Assembly: GCA_031472005.1 (NCBI GenBank)
Contig: PZJY01000002.1
Location: 1,674,001 to 1,738,000, forward strand
From: Tetracladium setigerum
Taxonomy: Eukaryota > Ascomycota > Leotiomycetes > Helotiales
Direction of reading: 5' to 3'
DNA length: 64,000 nucleotides
The stretch's first letter is position 1; each line of letters begins with the position of its first letter. Shown piece after piece: positions 24,096-35,410 of this stretch. The position numbers were made by a program, and so were the translations under genes. The notes beneath the pieces are model-generated. The model searched no databases and was not told the DNA's origin. It saw only the letters and a program-made list of their open reading frames with translations.

Positions 24096-25217
24096 CTCGA
24101 GGATAAGCTGTGAACTTGTGATGTGGTGAGTTGTTTCGATTTCTAGTCGCAGATCTAGTCGAGACAGAAAGCGCCAGTCTCGAGCTTCGAGGGGATGCTG
24201 AAGGTTGTTTGTTATGTAGGAGAGAGAAAATGATCGATTCCAAGGTCGAGACAGGAAGTGAAAGTATCTTTATATGTAAGAAATAATAAAGCAAGATAAA
24301 ATGGCGTAAGGTGAAGATGAATCCAGAAAGGTGAAATTTAAAATGTTAATCTAATATCTCGGACGCTGAGCTTGGAAAATGAATTTGAAACAGAGAACTC
24401 GAACATTTGAGGTGAGAAACCCAGATTTCTTATTGTCCATTCGTTATGATCTAGACTGACCAGTACACTGGAAAACTAACTCAGACTGGTAGCTTACTAG
24501 CTCGCGTCTATTTACTTGCCGTTCCGCAATAGCTTGAGCTAGCTTCGGAAGCTTGGGTCGCTAACTACACTTGCCCGGCTCTTCAAAAGCTTCGCACACT
24601 CGAACGGAAGATTTAATTATGATTTCTATTCTTCTAAAATCCCTCACAGATTTACTTTGTATAACCGATGTGTCCCATACGCATGATTTCTTTCCTTTGG
24701 AAACAATCTAAGTCATGGTGCCAACACCATAATATGTCCTCAACCTGAACACACAGTCCGCAACCATCAGAAAAGTCTGCACATGTTTTCATCATTGTAT
24801 TTGAATTCTTCCCCGTCAGCTTTCTTGGATATTCGATAAAATACCGACTTGCAACGATTATCGTCGATGTGCAAAGCCAAAGCTAACCACAACTCAGCCG
24901 CTAGTTCCAAAATTCAGCATACCTGTCTATTCTAGGTAAAGTAGATAGAGAGCTGCAAGTTCCGCAAACTTTCAATTACGGATCTTAAAACACCGGCAGC
25001 TCTCTATTCTCATCTTCCTTCACTCTGATGGAAAAAATGTAACCAGATGATGTTTCCGCCACACTCGAGTTAGTTCATCCGATCGGGCAGAGTAGCCGTG
25101 GTGCTTAGCGCTCCTTGCAAAAACTCAAAAATCCAGCCAAAGCAAGAGGGAACACGAAGAGAACCAATCCACAGAAAATATAATGTACAAAAAAAGTCCA
25201 AAAAAGATACTTGATTG
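24096..25217. other. Intergenic region before tRNA-Arg
   Basis: AT-rich, nothing supported. It contains scattered short inverted words and no reading frame with family-like features. Confidence 0.45.
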
Positions 25218-25289
25218 AGCCCTATAAGAGATTCGAACTCTTAGCCTTGAGAGTAGAAATCTCACGCGCTACCATTGCGCCAACAGGGC
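25218..25289 (-). tRNA. tRNA-Arg (anticodon UCU), intronless
   Basis: On the minus strand a 72-nt cloverleaf can be folded. The acceptor stem is GCCCTGT/ATAGGGC (one G-T pair), the D-arm GCGC-AATGGTA-GCGC, the anticodon stem TGAGA/TCTCA with loop TTTCTAC, the variable loop AGGCT, and the T-arm AAGAG-TTCGAAT-CTCTT with discriminator T. Loop positions 34-36 read TCT, so it decodes AGA. The A-box and B-box (GTTCGAATC) promoters are internal. No intron or encoded CCA. Confidence 0.93.
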
Positions 25290-25803
25290 TGTTGTGCTTG
25301 TTATGGTTCGACTTCGCTTATTCTCGTACTTGAACCAAACTTCGTTCCGCGAGCTATCCATGACTCGCTTCACATTGACTGATTCCGGCATAAATTTGTG
25401 CCAGGATAGCCTTTGTTCTTGACCGGGGTGAAACTAAAATTTCTGGTCTGTAAGAAAAAAATCTCTGCTTGCTGTGATATCATTGGTGGATACCCGCTAT
25501 TTGACGCGGACAGGCGGTGCAGTGGAGAAGGAAGGCTTGGCATATTTAGATCTTTTCATGAGGATGATGTACTGTATAAAACAAAAGCAATATAACATTC
25601 GTGGAACGATGAAAACATTGAAATGCAGATACTTGCTTAGATCTAATTTCAGCATATTTGGAGTAGTAATGGAAGAGGGATGGGTATGAGAGACATAATG
25701 ACATCGAAACAGAGTTGATATTTCTATAAGCTCAATGAATTCTATATAACATAGGAGAACTCTCCTCCATAAATCGGTGGGTCACAAGTATCTATCCTTC
25801 TAC
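25290..25803. other. Intergenic region
   Basis: tRNA 5' flank plus the 3' flank of the next minus-strand gene. No gene supported. Confidence 0.45.
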
Positions 25804-27352
25804 CTACTTAGCCGTTGCATCATCTGCCACATCATTTCCCCTATCGCACTTGGACTCTTTCTTGGTTTGCTCAGCCGGCTTTTCTGCAGCCTCATCAATC
25901 GACCCGTCAGCCTGAGTATCCAACGAAGCATTCAGAGGTTCCAACACATCACCAGGTGAATCCTCTGCCTGGAAAGTCGAGGGAGCAGCTCGGTGGTCGT
26001 CTCTATGTTGAATGGTCGCACTCAACTTTGCTTGTTCCTTGCACCTGGACAGAAAGTCTTTGAGGTTCAAAAAGCTGCTATGATGAGATATCTTATTAAT
26101 TCTCGCGCTTAAGATATTGTCGAGTTGGCGTTTAAGAAGCTGGTCTTGTGCGATCATTAAGTCTAGATTTTGATCAAACGAATATTTTCTAATTTCAAGA
26201 AAATCGCCATGGATTCTATCGGCGTAATCGAATGGGTTTTTCTTGTCCCTCACCACGAGAGAAACCCTAGTGCTTGCCGTGACTTTCTCATGTTTACCAT
26301 GGTTGACATATGTAGGGTATGATCCCGAAAGAGCTGCCCAGATGGCGAAGTCGTCATCGTCCTCTTGTTCACCGTTCCTATATGTCGGGTACGCTCCCAG
26401 GTAAGACATGAACTTATCCGGGAAGCTTGGCGTGAGACTGGCAAGATTTAGGTGTCGCCAAGTCAGTCTTAGGGTCTTTGCTGAGCTGAAAATAATCAAG
26501 GAGTCGCTGAGATTGCACGTATCATCACGGAGTACGTCTAGCATTCTGGAGTGAAACGATGTCTCGATAGCATCAGCGACGTAAATCGTATAGTCTTGTT
26601 GATTAAACTGGAAGAAGAATCTTGGTTGGTTGAGGCTTTTGATGAGATCTGAGATCGGAGGTTAGTCAAAGAATGTAAAATGACTAGAAAGGAAACCTAC
26701 CTGTAGCCGCATGAAAGCCCCATCTGAAATCCACGGTAATCGCCCAAATCACACATTCCATGAATTTGCTGCGAAGATTTTGCATAGTGATGATTTCTTG
26801 TTGACGAACACGTTGTTCCGCCTCATTGTCCTTCAAAGGCTCTCGATTACTGACGATCTCCTCGAGATCGCCCCTCTCTAGATGCATGAGATCCGTCTCA
26901 TAGCTGCCGTACAGCAGTTCCCATTTATGATATTCTTGCTTAGTTAACAATCCATCAAAGTTGGCTCTATCAATGATGGCTTTCAGGTCCGCCCATGGGA
27001 AGCCGTTGTCAAGGATACGCTTCCAGTGGGTTTGAATGTCCATGATTGATAACTCTGGGAGTTTGAATCGATGCCAGATGGAATGATTCACAGTGTGTTT
27101 ATACTTGCCGCACCAGTGTCTGGATGCACCAGGTGACATTTCGACCCAGTAGGTGCCTTTAGAATACTGGGCTTTCTCTAGAGCCAGGCATTGAGAATTG
27201 GTCCGGTCTCCAAAGTTGAAGAGCAAAGCCTGTTCACGAAATGGACTTATATTCAAATTGTCTTCTTCGAGCAGAGGTGTTTCTGTATTTTTATAGCCGG
27301 CAATAATCTCCTCTATCTTGGAGGATGGACCGTTCGAGATAGAGTTGCTCAT
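25804..27352 (-). CDS. Unnamed family member 2 (PW / VDFRWGF family), full-length form
   Basis: 498 residues from two exons: 27352-26701 and 26648-25804, with a 52-nt intron (GTAGGT...TCAG) right after the family motif VDFRWGFHAATD. I chose ATG 27352 (MSNSIS, good context); the frame upstream is Thr/Asn-rich UTR. The shared block reads PELSIMDIQTHWKRILDNGF, then PW, KWELLY and CVIWAITVDFRWGF. The C-terminal part is unique (YLGAYPTYRNGEQEDDDDF; acidic, Ala/Glu-rich tail) and looks partly disordered. No known domain is recognised. Paralogs are at 23253-24095 and 38163-38943. Confidence 0.7.
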
Positions 27353-27928
27353 ATTGGTAGAATTGTGGGTGCTACTCTGTTTGTATTGTGATGGAGGTAG
27401 GTGACTTTGGAAATGGTCGTCAATTGAAAGGTAGAGTTTTGGTTGATATACTGTTTGTATGTTGGTGGAGGTAGGTGATTTATGTAAATGGTTGATTTTG
27501 AAAGAAACAGTAAGGGATAGGAAGCAAGAATTTATACACACCTAGTGCTGGTCCATCCATCCTCGGTGAATCACCCCCAGTAGCATATACAATACCAGCA
27601 TAAACAAATCGATGAACCATGAACAAAGCAAATCCAGATGTGAATAGCAGTCCGCGAACTTCAGTCTGCAATGATTCAGAATGAGACACTTCTCACCCTG
27701 ATACAGTACACGGACTCGCCCATAGTTTCGGAATCCAACCGAAAACTTTTCAAAGGCAGATTCAACAAATATAGAGAGAGTCCTTTGGAGCCATACCACC
27801 AAAATTTACTCCCAGAAGAAAGTTTCTATAAAACTACAAACCGCACCCATGGATAATAATCGTACATTCCACTGTCTATTCCGGCCTCCCGCCCTAATGT
27901 ACAAAATCTATATGCATACATTGTCGGC
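27353..27928. other. Intergenic region
   Basis: Promoter of family member 2 and 3' flank of the mS26 gene. No gene supported. Confidence 0.45.
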
Positions 27929-28840
27929 TCATTTTGGTATATTAATATCCATCTTTCCACCAGTCAATTCCTCCGCAATCCTCTTCATCCTCTTCAATGT
28001 AGTAGCTGCTGGTCCACCACCAAAGAGGATGGCGTTTTTGTTCGAGTCTCCAACAGTAGCCAACATGCTTTGAATAGTAGGAGGAACATGAATGTCCCAG
28101 ATGTTCGTGCTCTGATCTTCTCCGTGAGGCCTGTCGACGAAGATTTCCTCCACCTTGGCATCTAATTGCTGTTCTGTGGTGATGAATGTTCGCGCGTTCA
28201 TGTATAGGGTGTGCAATGCGTCCCTCCGTGCCTCTTCCTTCGCCTTCTGGATGGCAAGAACTCGAGCGGCACTCTCTGCTACTCGCTGGGCTCGGTTTGG
28301 ATCCGGCAATGTGGTCTGGAGTGCTCGGGTAGCTGCAGTAATGGTGGGATTCGTGAGCTTCTCGTCCATGCGTTGGGGTTTGGCCAGCGCCCTTTCTCTA
28401 TCCGCGCTCCTTGTTTTTGCTCTCGAAGCCACGATTGCATCTTGGCTCTTCTTTCTTTTCTCCAATTCCACCAATCCTTCACGTAGAGACTGTCTCCTTG
28501 TTTCTGCCAACCGCTGTTTCCAGGCCATGTATTCATTGACAGGCACTTTTGGATTCTTCGACTCGCGAGTGGCCGCGGCCAGGTAGCTCTCGGAAGTCTT
28601 GTTGATGCCCCGTTTGCGGAAGATTGATCGAGGGACTGGAAGGGTTCCTTTGACAACTACCGGCTGCGGCGCTTGTTGTTGTGGCGCCATGGGGATTTCG
28701 ATGAATTTGGGATTTTCTGGACCGATGGCAGCGCGCAAAGGAGTGGTGCTCAGTGATCGAATAGGGAGTGAAAGCGTCGAGTTGGGGCACTTGCATCGTG
28801 CCAGTGAGCTCAATGAGCTCTTGGGTAGTTGCGGTGGCAT
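27929..28840 (-). CDS. Probable mitochondrial ribosomal small-subunit protein mS26/Pet123
   Basis: 303 residues, single exon. The first ~40 residues (LPKSSLSSLARCKC, then LPIRSLSTTPLRAA) form a basic, Ser-rich mitochondrial presequence. A long charged helical region follows (ESYLAAATRESKNPKVPVNE, MAWKQRLAETRRQSLREGLV), then a conserved C-terminus (NAILFGGGPAATTLKRMKRI, then AEELTGGKMD). Length, presequence and the fungal mS26-like tail suggest a 37S subunit protein; this rests on memory of the family, so confidence is moderate. It is head to head with NOG2, 280 bp apart. Confidence 0.6.
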   Translation of the reverse strand: MPPQLPKSSLSSLARCKCPNSTLSLPIRSLSTTPLRAAIGPENPKFIEIPMAPQQQAPQPVVVKGTLPVPRSIFRKRGINKTSESYLAAATRESKNPKVPVNEYMAWKQRLAETRRQSLREGLVELEKRKKSQDAIVASRAKTRSADRERALAKPQRMDEKLTNPTITAATRALQTTLPDPNRAQRVAESAARVLAIQKAKEEARRDALHTLYMNARTFITTEQQLDAKVEEIFVDRPHGEDQSTNIWDIHVPPTIQSMLATVGDSNKNAILFGGGPAATTLKRMKRIAEELTGGKMDINIPK

Positions 28841-29120
28841 TGTGATGTTGACCCGAGGAGGGTTGTGATCAACTCTTAAGAGATGTCTTGACGGACGGAC
28901 TGGTATTGTAAGATCTCGAATGGTCGAATGTTCTTGTTGAAGTCGTCAAGCAAATGCATGCAAATATTAGCTCCAATGCCACAGTCTTGGCGCTCACCAG
29001 CCACACCCAGCTTTTTTTCCCAGCCTTCAAAACTACTTTTTTTTGTTCTCCCCCTCCAGAGCTTCATCTTCCTCTTCAACACAACCTTCACCACATTCCT
29101 TTCCCACAACCAACTTCACA
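28841..29120. promoter_or_regulatory. Short bidirectional promoter, mS26-like gene / NOG2
   Basis: Only 280 bp separate the two start codons. The NOG2 side has a pyrimidine-rich tract (about 29050-29105) immediately upstream of its ATG, a common feature of fungal ribosome-biogenesis genes. No TATA box is obvious. Confidence 0.5.
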
Positions 29121-31625
29121 ATGGGTACCGGAAAGAAGGAAGCCGCGAGGAAGATCCGCCAGGGGAAGGTTGGCGATGGCATGGCAAATGTCAAGACGAA
29201 AGGAGAGAATTTCTACCGGTAATTTTCACCGCTGAACCTTCGTTGATGTGAGCAATAACTGACCCTCGTAGATCTGCTAAGAAGGTCAAGGTGCTCAATA
29301 TCTGTGAGTATATTTCCCGTCCTTTGTCAAGTCTTCCTGCTAATTTTGCCTAGTGAAAGAGGGAAGAGCGCAAAGAAATGCCCAAGGAGAGATCACCAAG
29401 TCTGCCACATACCAGTCGCGAGAGTTACCACAAGCTCGGATTGAGCCAAACCGGAAAGTAAGTACTCTTCCACATACTTCTATGCACATGCGATGCATCT
29501 ATGACAGACATACCCGCCATATACTTTTGTCTTCTTTTGCGACCTTCACGCTAACCTTTTTCCTCTAGTGGTTTACCAATTCGAGAGTGATCGGACAAGA
29601 GCAATTGGCACAGTTTCGTGAGGCAATGGCGGAAAGGAGTTCAGATCCATACTCCGTTCTCCTGAAGTCGAATAAACTTCCAATGACCCTGATCAGAGAT
29701 GGTCAAGGAAAAAATGGAATAAAAGAACATCAAGCCAAGATGACTGTCGAGTCGCAACCCTTCTCCGATGTCTTCGGCCCCAAGGCGCAGAGGAATCGCG
29801 TCAAGATCGGTGTCAGCACCATGGATGATCTCGTCGAGCAGAACAGCAAGAGCCATGATGATTACCTTGAACGTTTAGAACAAGCAAAACTTCTGAGTGG
29901 CAACTTGGGCATCGAGACCGAAGGCATCGGAGAGGCTGCCCCTGCTGATCATGGATACGTTACCAGTGCGAAGGAGTCAATCTTCAACAAAGGTCAATCG
30001 AAACGTATATGGAACGAACTCTACAAAGTTATCGATTCTTCTGATGTCGTTATTCACGTTCTGGATGCGAGGGACCCATTGGGTACTCGATGTCGAACGG
30101 TTGAGAAATACATCAAGGAAGAAGCTCCACACAAGCATCTCATTTTTGTGGTATGTTATCCGAAACCTTCTCATATCCATCAAACTGACCCGATGTTAGC
30201 TGAACAAATGTGATTTGGTCCCTACTGGTGTTGCTGTAAGTAATATTCCTCTACTGTCTTCCCCCAATTTCCGTTCCATCGTTATGTCAAGGCTCCTTCT
30301 GCATATTTTTGCACCCTCCAATGGATGGACGTCTGTTACAACTTTGGTAAATTGACTCCATTCTCGCCGCCTTTGGTCCTCGGATCTTAGGTAGATAGCT
30401 ATCCGTCTTGGGTAGTCTATCGCATAGAGTCTGGTTCTGTTTCGTTTGAGTTGAAGGCTACTTCCACCTTAGTTTTGGTGGCTTGTGGTGGTTTTCTTAG
30501 TAATGATTCATACATTTCATTACTGTCGCGTGGCTACATTTTGTTTTCTTTATCGTCGCTTGAATTATCAAAGGTGTAATACTGACATACCAAAAGGCCT
30601 CATGGGTCCGCAATCTATCAAAAGACTACCCTACCCTCGCCTTCCACGCCTCAATAAACAACTCTTTCGGCAAGGGATCTCTCATTCAACTTCTCCGTCA
30701 ATTCTCCTCCCTCCATTCCGACAGGAAACAAATCTCCGTTGGATTTATTGGGTACCCCAATACCGGCAAATCCTCCATCATCAACACCCTGCGAAACAAA
30801 AAAGTCTGCACTGTAGCACCAATTCCTGGCGAGACTAAAATCTGGCAGTACATCACCCTGATGAAGCGAATTTATCTTATCGATTGTCCTGGTGTCGTTC
30901 CTGCAGGCACAACTGATACCCCACAAGACATTCTGTTACGTGGCGTTGTTCGTGTCGAAAACGTCGAGCACCCCGAACAGTACATTCCCGCCGTTTTGGC
31001 GAAAACAAAACCCCAACACATTGAGCGAACATATCAAATCAAAGGATACAACAACCATATTGAATTCTTAGAATTGCTAGCTCGTAAAGGTGGAAGATTA
31101 TTACATGGCGGCGAGCCAGATGTAGATGGTGTCGCGAAGATGGTTCTGAATGATTTCTTAAGAGGCAAGATTCCATGGTTCACACCTCCACCGATGGGCC
31201 CAAATGTTGAACAGAAGGGTGTTGAGGGCCGCGAAGGTCGCTTAGGCGAGATGCCAAAAAAGCGAAAGCGTGATGATGCTTCGACCGTTGCTGAAACCGT
31301 ATCGACAACTCAAGAAACTGAGCCTCTCGGAGATGATGAGGAAGAAGAATTTGAAGGCTTTGGCAGTGACGATGATGATAATGACAACATTGGTGGCGTA
31401 CAATTAAATGGTGTCGTTGATAACGTTGACGCGGCGTTTGGACTTGATTCTGATGACGAGGAAAGCGATGACGCTGAAGAAGTAGAAGAGGACGAGGAAA
31501 TGGAGGATGATTCGGAGGCAGCCGACGAACAGTTACAGGAGGAGATGCAGCGGCAGTTAGAACTTGCCGAGAAGAAGAAGCCTCAGAGGAGTAGTGGGCT
31601 GAAGAAGAAGCGTCAAAAGACATAA
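29121..31625 (+). CDS. NOG2: Nucleolar GTPase NOG2 (60S subunit assembly)
   Basis: Circularly permuted GTPase that checks late pre-60S particles before export. Six exons: 29121-29218, 29272-29303, 29354-29457, 29569-30150, 30200-30235 and 30597-31625. The N-terminal NGP1NT region reads MGTGKKEAARKIRQGKVGDG ... WFTNSRVIGQEQLAQF. The permuted motif order is present: DARDPLGTRCRTVEKYI, NKCD (G4, in a 36-nt micro-exon), GYPNTGKSSIINTLR (G1), PGETK (G2) and IDCPGVV (G3). The C-terminus is Asp/Glu-rich, ending KKKRQKT. Intron 5 (30236-30596) is 361 nt while the others are 49-111 nt; the yeast NOG2 intron hosts snoRNA snR191. No frame problem. Confidence 0.95.
30236..30596 (+). other. Long NOG2 intron, candidate snoRNA host
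   Basis: GTAAGT donor and CAAAAG acceptor, 361 nt. It contains several inverted words, for example AGTAATGA near 30503 against TCATTACT near 30523 (8-bp stem). I could not fit a full H/ACA structure with H and ACA boxes by eye, so the snoRNA is a hypothesis drawn from the yeast gene. Confidence 0.35.
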
Positions 31626-31960
31626 TTATGATACCACGAATGAGAATTAAATAGAATAAATGAAGGACATCAAAATCCTATTTCTGTCCCATGTAACGAA
31701 CGTGTTCATCTCTTTGATTCACCCTCGTCTTTCCAGTCTTAGTTCGGTTATAAGGAAGCTTTTGTGGTCATGAATGGGAATTAAATTATTAACTGTGGAA
31801 TCCTGAACCACCTAGATGCAAAAGGGTATATCCCAACTCCTGGAACTCCAAGCTCCATCACACCATGCCTACCTAGGTACCTACGTATCCATCTATGCAA
31901 GTACATAAATCAGACAGATCTTATGTACAGTCAAGCCAATATATAAAAAATACAAATTTC
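31626..31960. other. Convergent 3' gap
   Basis: 3' flanks of NOG2 and the Zn2Cys6 regulator; nothing else seen. Confidence 0.45.
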
Positions 31961-33970
31961 TCAAGCAGCAAACAACCTCGACAGACTCGCGTCCACTCTG
32001 TTGACACGCTCTTCTGCCGAGACATCCTGCTGATAAGCCGGAAATTGAAAGGTCGTCGTAGAAGGAGGGATGATGTCAGGGCCAAAAAGTTGCATCCCCT
32101 TCATAATCGGATGTTGAAAATTCGTATTGGTGCTCATCAATTCAACATCACCCCTTCTGCTTCCCGTGACCTCTTCAATCTCCACCGTTTCATCGTCGTC
32201 TTCGACTTCAAAAACTCTAGTATCACCATCTTCGCTTGCAGAACTTAAACTTGCTCTCACATCCCCTTTTAAACACTCATCGGCTCTCGCACCTAACAGG
32301 CTCAAATACTTTGAACTTCCGCCCGCCAACCTCCCTAGTAGTCTCACCAACTCGATCATATAATCACCCGGTCCCACCTCCATCCTACTCATGCCACTGA
32401 TCGCATCACCAAACCTTGCACCCATCCCATTAAGCATAAGTACATCTCCCAGCGCCCAGCCGACGTCAAAAAGTTTCTCGCATATCCCCACGCCGTTGGC
32501 TTCAAATGCGCTTTCGGGGAGTTGGCGCGAGACGAGAACGACGTCTCTTGCGATGGTGACGGGGTAGTGGAAGGACATGGATCGGTTGGTTGTGTGGGAG
32601 GAGAGGAGGTTCTTGGTGACGCAGAGTTGCCAGATTATGGTTTTGAGCCATTGGCGGGAGATGAGAAGGTCGGCCTGTTGGATGGGGGTGCGTTGGGTGA
32701 TGTGGGGGAGAGAGTGGGAGAGGGTTTTTTGAAGTTGAAGGAGCGTTTCAGGTGAGGATAGTGATGGGGATGAAGACGCTATGGTCGGGAAGTCAATATT
32801 GGTAGGGTCGGAGGAGGGAAGGTTCCATAAGGAGAGGAAGTTGTCGTCGAAATTTGAAAAAAGTGAGACGAGATCGAGGAAGCCGGATAGGATGGTGAAT
32901 TCTTCGTTGGCGGGGTTGACGAATGGGAGGGAGATTGTCCTTTGAAGCGTTAAGGGACGATGTCGTTGCAAGGCGTAGGCTCGCTCGGTGAGGAAAAGGA
33001 GCCAGAAGGTGCGGCGGGCATAGGTAGAGTAGAGTGAAGAAGTGAGAGTAGTGTAAGTTACTTCCTCGTGGAGGCGAAGGAGTTGAAGAGTGGTCATTGA
33101 TTCGCGGATATAAAACCAGGCGCTGTTGTCTTTATCGAGACAGAAGAGCGCTGAAAAGAGGAAGAATGAGGTGTGCACTGTGGAGAGGGTAGGCGTTTCA
33201 ATGTGAGTGCAATATTGCCGTGCCCGGATTGTTTCTGAGATGAGAAACTCAGAGGCGGGCATGATTAGCTCCTCATCTTGTGGTAGAGTGATGATGTCGG
33301 GTGAGAGGACTATCATGGCACAGCAGGCTGTGATGAGGCCGTACTTCTCGGGGTAGAGATGGATGTGGGGCAAGATGCCAAAGAGCTCTTCGCGGTCTAA
33401 GATGGGCGTAATAGGGTATTTGTGCGTGAAGAATGCATTTAAGCAAGTCGTCATAACTTCATTACTGACGATTGGCGAGGGTTGAAAATTCTGAATATCA
33501 AATTCCGGACGTTCGAAAATCGCGTTATCGAGTAGTGGTGGTGCTGCTGCTGAGGGCTCAGGAGTTTGAGAATCCGAAGCTTGCGGAGAGTCGGTCTGAG
33601 GAGTAACAGTCTGAGGAAGATTGAAGACTTGGTTGATGGGTTTCCTGAGAGCTTCTCGGCCAATTCGACGTCCTTTTGGACCCTTCTTTTTGGGAACGGC
33701 AAGATAGGTGCATTGAAGGTCCGTGGAGACGCAATTGTGACACGGGTTGGAGCCATTGCATCGGATCTTGCGGGCGTGACAACAATCGCATGCTTGCCTC
33801 ACCTTGGAGATCTTCTTTGATGCTGCTGCTGGTGGGCCTTGTGAAGACATTGCGTGGGTCACTGGTGTGTGTTGGTTGTGGAAACCTGGTCGTACGATCG
33901 CCGAGGCAGAGGCGGGGAAGTTTTGATGAGATGAGGTCAAAATTGAAAACGAGGATGCCATACGCTGCAT
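31961..33970 (-). CDS. Zn2Cys6 transcription factor, AmyR/InuR-like sugar regulator
   Basis: 669 residues from ATG 33970; the ATG at 33850 (MSSQGPP) is an equally good start nearer the DNA-binding domain. The Zn2Cys6 cluster reads ACDCCHARKIRCNGSNPC and CVSTDLQC with canonical C-x2-C-x6-C-x5-C-x2-C-x6-C spacing, followed by TYLAVPKKKGPKGRR, the linker typical of AmyR/InuR/MalR regulators. The middle domain (FFTHKYPITPILDREELFGI; YARRTFWLLFLTERAYALQR) is the fungal-specific regulatory domain. It is divergent from a GH32 gene, so control of fructan or sucrose use is a natural inference. It could be a general sugar regulator. Confidence 0.85.
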   Translation of the reverse strand: MQRMASSFSILTSSHQNFPASASAIVRPGFHNQHTPVTHAMSSQGPPAAASKKISKVRQACDCCHARKIRCNGSNPCHNCVSTDLQCTYLAVPKKKGPKGRRIGREALRKPINQVFNLPQTVTPQTDSPQASDSQTPEPSAAAPPLLDNAIFERPEFDIQNFQPSPIVSNEVMTTCLNAFFTHKYPITPILDREELFGILPHIHLYPEKYGLITACCAMIVLSPDIITLPQDEELIMPASEFLISETIRARQYCTHIETPTLSTVHTSFFLFSALFCLDKDNSAWFYIRESMTTLQLLRLHEEVTYTTLTSSLYSTYARRTFWLLFLTERAYALQRHRPLTLQRTISLPFVNPANEEFTILSGFLDLVSLFSNFDDNFLSLWNLPSSDPTNIDFPTIASSSPSLSSPETLLQLQKTLSHSLPHITQRTPIQQADLLISRQWLKTIIWQLCVTKNLLSSHTTNRSMSFHYPVTIARDVVLVSRQLPESAFEANGVGICEKLFDVGWALGDVLMLNGMGARFGDAISGMSRMEVGPGDYMIELVRLLGRLAGGSSKYLSLLGARADECLKGDVRASLSSASEDGDTRVFEVEDDDETVEIEEVTGSRRGDVELMSTNTNFQHPIMKGMQLFGPDIIPPSTTTFQFPAYQQDVSAEERVNRVDASLSRLFAA

Positions 33971-35410
33971 GCCTCAGTGGCAAACCTTGGCAGTCGTTAG
34001 GTATATCAAACTGAGGGAAGTATATCGCGGTGGCTCAAATACAATCAATGGAAGGACAACTTCGATACCACGGTCAAAAAGGAAAAGAGAAATTTGAATT
34101 AGGGGGCATTATTGAGAAAGTTTAATGGTTGCAATCAAAAATGCCCGTCGTTACATTTTGCACCAGGCAGTACCAGCTTCATCCCTTCACAAAACACCAA
34201 ATCTGGCCAAGTCATGATGTCGTTCGACTGCCAGGCAATGCCTCAATTTACAACACTTCTCTACATTTTGCTTTGATTGAAGGAGTCGCGCAAGAGCGTG
34301 GACTCTACCTTATTAACTTTCCACTGCGTCGCTGTTACGACTGTCCAAGATCCAATAATACTCTTTGGGAAGACACGTTCTGAAGAGGCTCTTGTACATG
34401 CAGGAAGCTGCATCCAAAATGCATCTGAAGTGCATCTGAAGATCTCCTGACTTGCGGGTAATAGTCGGATAAGGAGAGACAGCGGTACAGTACAAGTACG
34501 TCGTCGCCCGCTGCTGAGGATCAGATGACATGAGACAGGTCCGAAAACGAACCGTCAAGTAGTTGGTGGTCAAATAATGTCAATATGCATGAGCATTTAG
34601 CCACGATATGACCAGTCTCTCGGTAATTGCCACATGGCAAGTCATTGGCCCGCCATACGGTACTCTATTGGTACTCCGTACTGCAACGGGATGCCTTTGC
34701 ATCGAGTTATCGTTTTACTGTAGCGACTCGAGGATGGTCGTCGGAGTTATCCAGAAGAATAAGAAAGGAAAAAAAGAAAATCATTTCCGCAACGGCCCGA
34801 CTTGAGACACAGTCACTGGCGAATCAGCTTGGAGCCGCATAACATATATATGGAGACAGCGGAAAACCCCCTCCGAACAACAAGGATAAAATCTCGCTGT
34901 ATTTGGCAAACTTCAACCACCTTCAAAAACATTTCCAACCCCACAACCCCATAATCAGACACATAGTTCCCGGAGAAGTGGGCAAACATGTGGGCGAGAT
35001 GCTGTACCCCGGGGCACACTGCCTCAGGTATTCCGCTTCTTTCATGACTGAGACAGCACGAGACAACACAATGGGAGATTTTCCATTGGCTGTGGTCGTC
35101 AACAGCAGAGTGGGATTGAACCGAAATAGAACTCTATCAATGTAAGTCGGAGGAATTTGCCTGTTTACCTAGCGAGACCAGTGTCAAGGAAAACAGATTG
35201 GCTCTTGTTGATACGCTCTTCAAGTCAAGTCCTGTCAAACCCGCCTCCATTCCCGCTTCGATTCCCGCCCTTTTCCTGCACACCAAGTCCCTTCCAGTTT
35301 CACTAGCATGAAGTTGAAAAGTGACTGATAAACAGGTCTCCCCTTCCACTACTTGCCCTTGCCCTTGTACTCTTTTTGTATTGTGTCTTTCATCGTCCTT
35401 TCATACAATC
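33971..35410. promoter_or_regulatory. 1.44-kb divergent region between regulator and GH32 gene
   Basis: The region must hold both promoters. Two CGG-type half sites occur but I see no clear CGGN8CGG pair. No gene supported. Confidence 0.4.
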
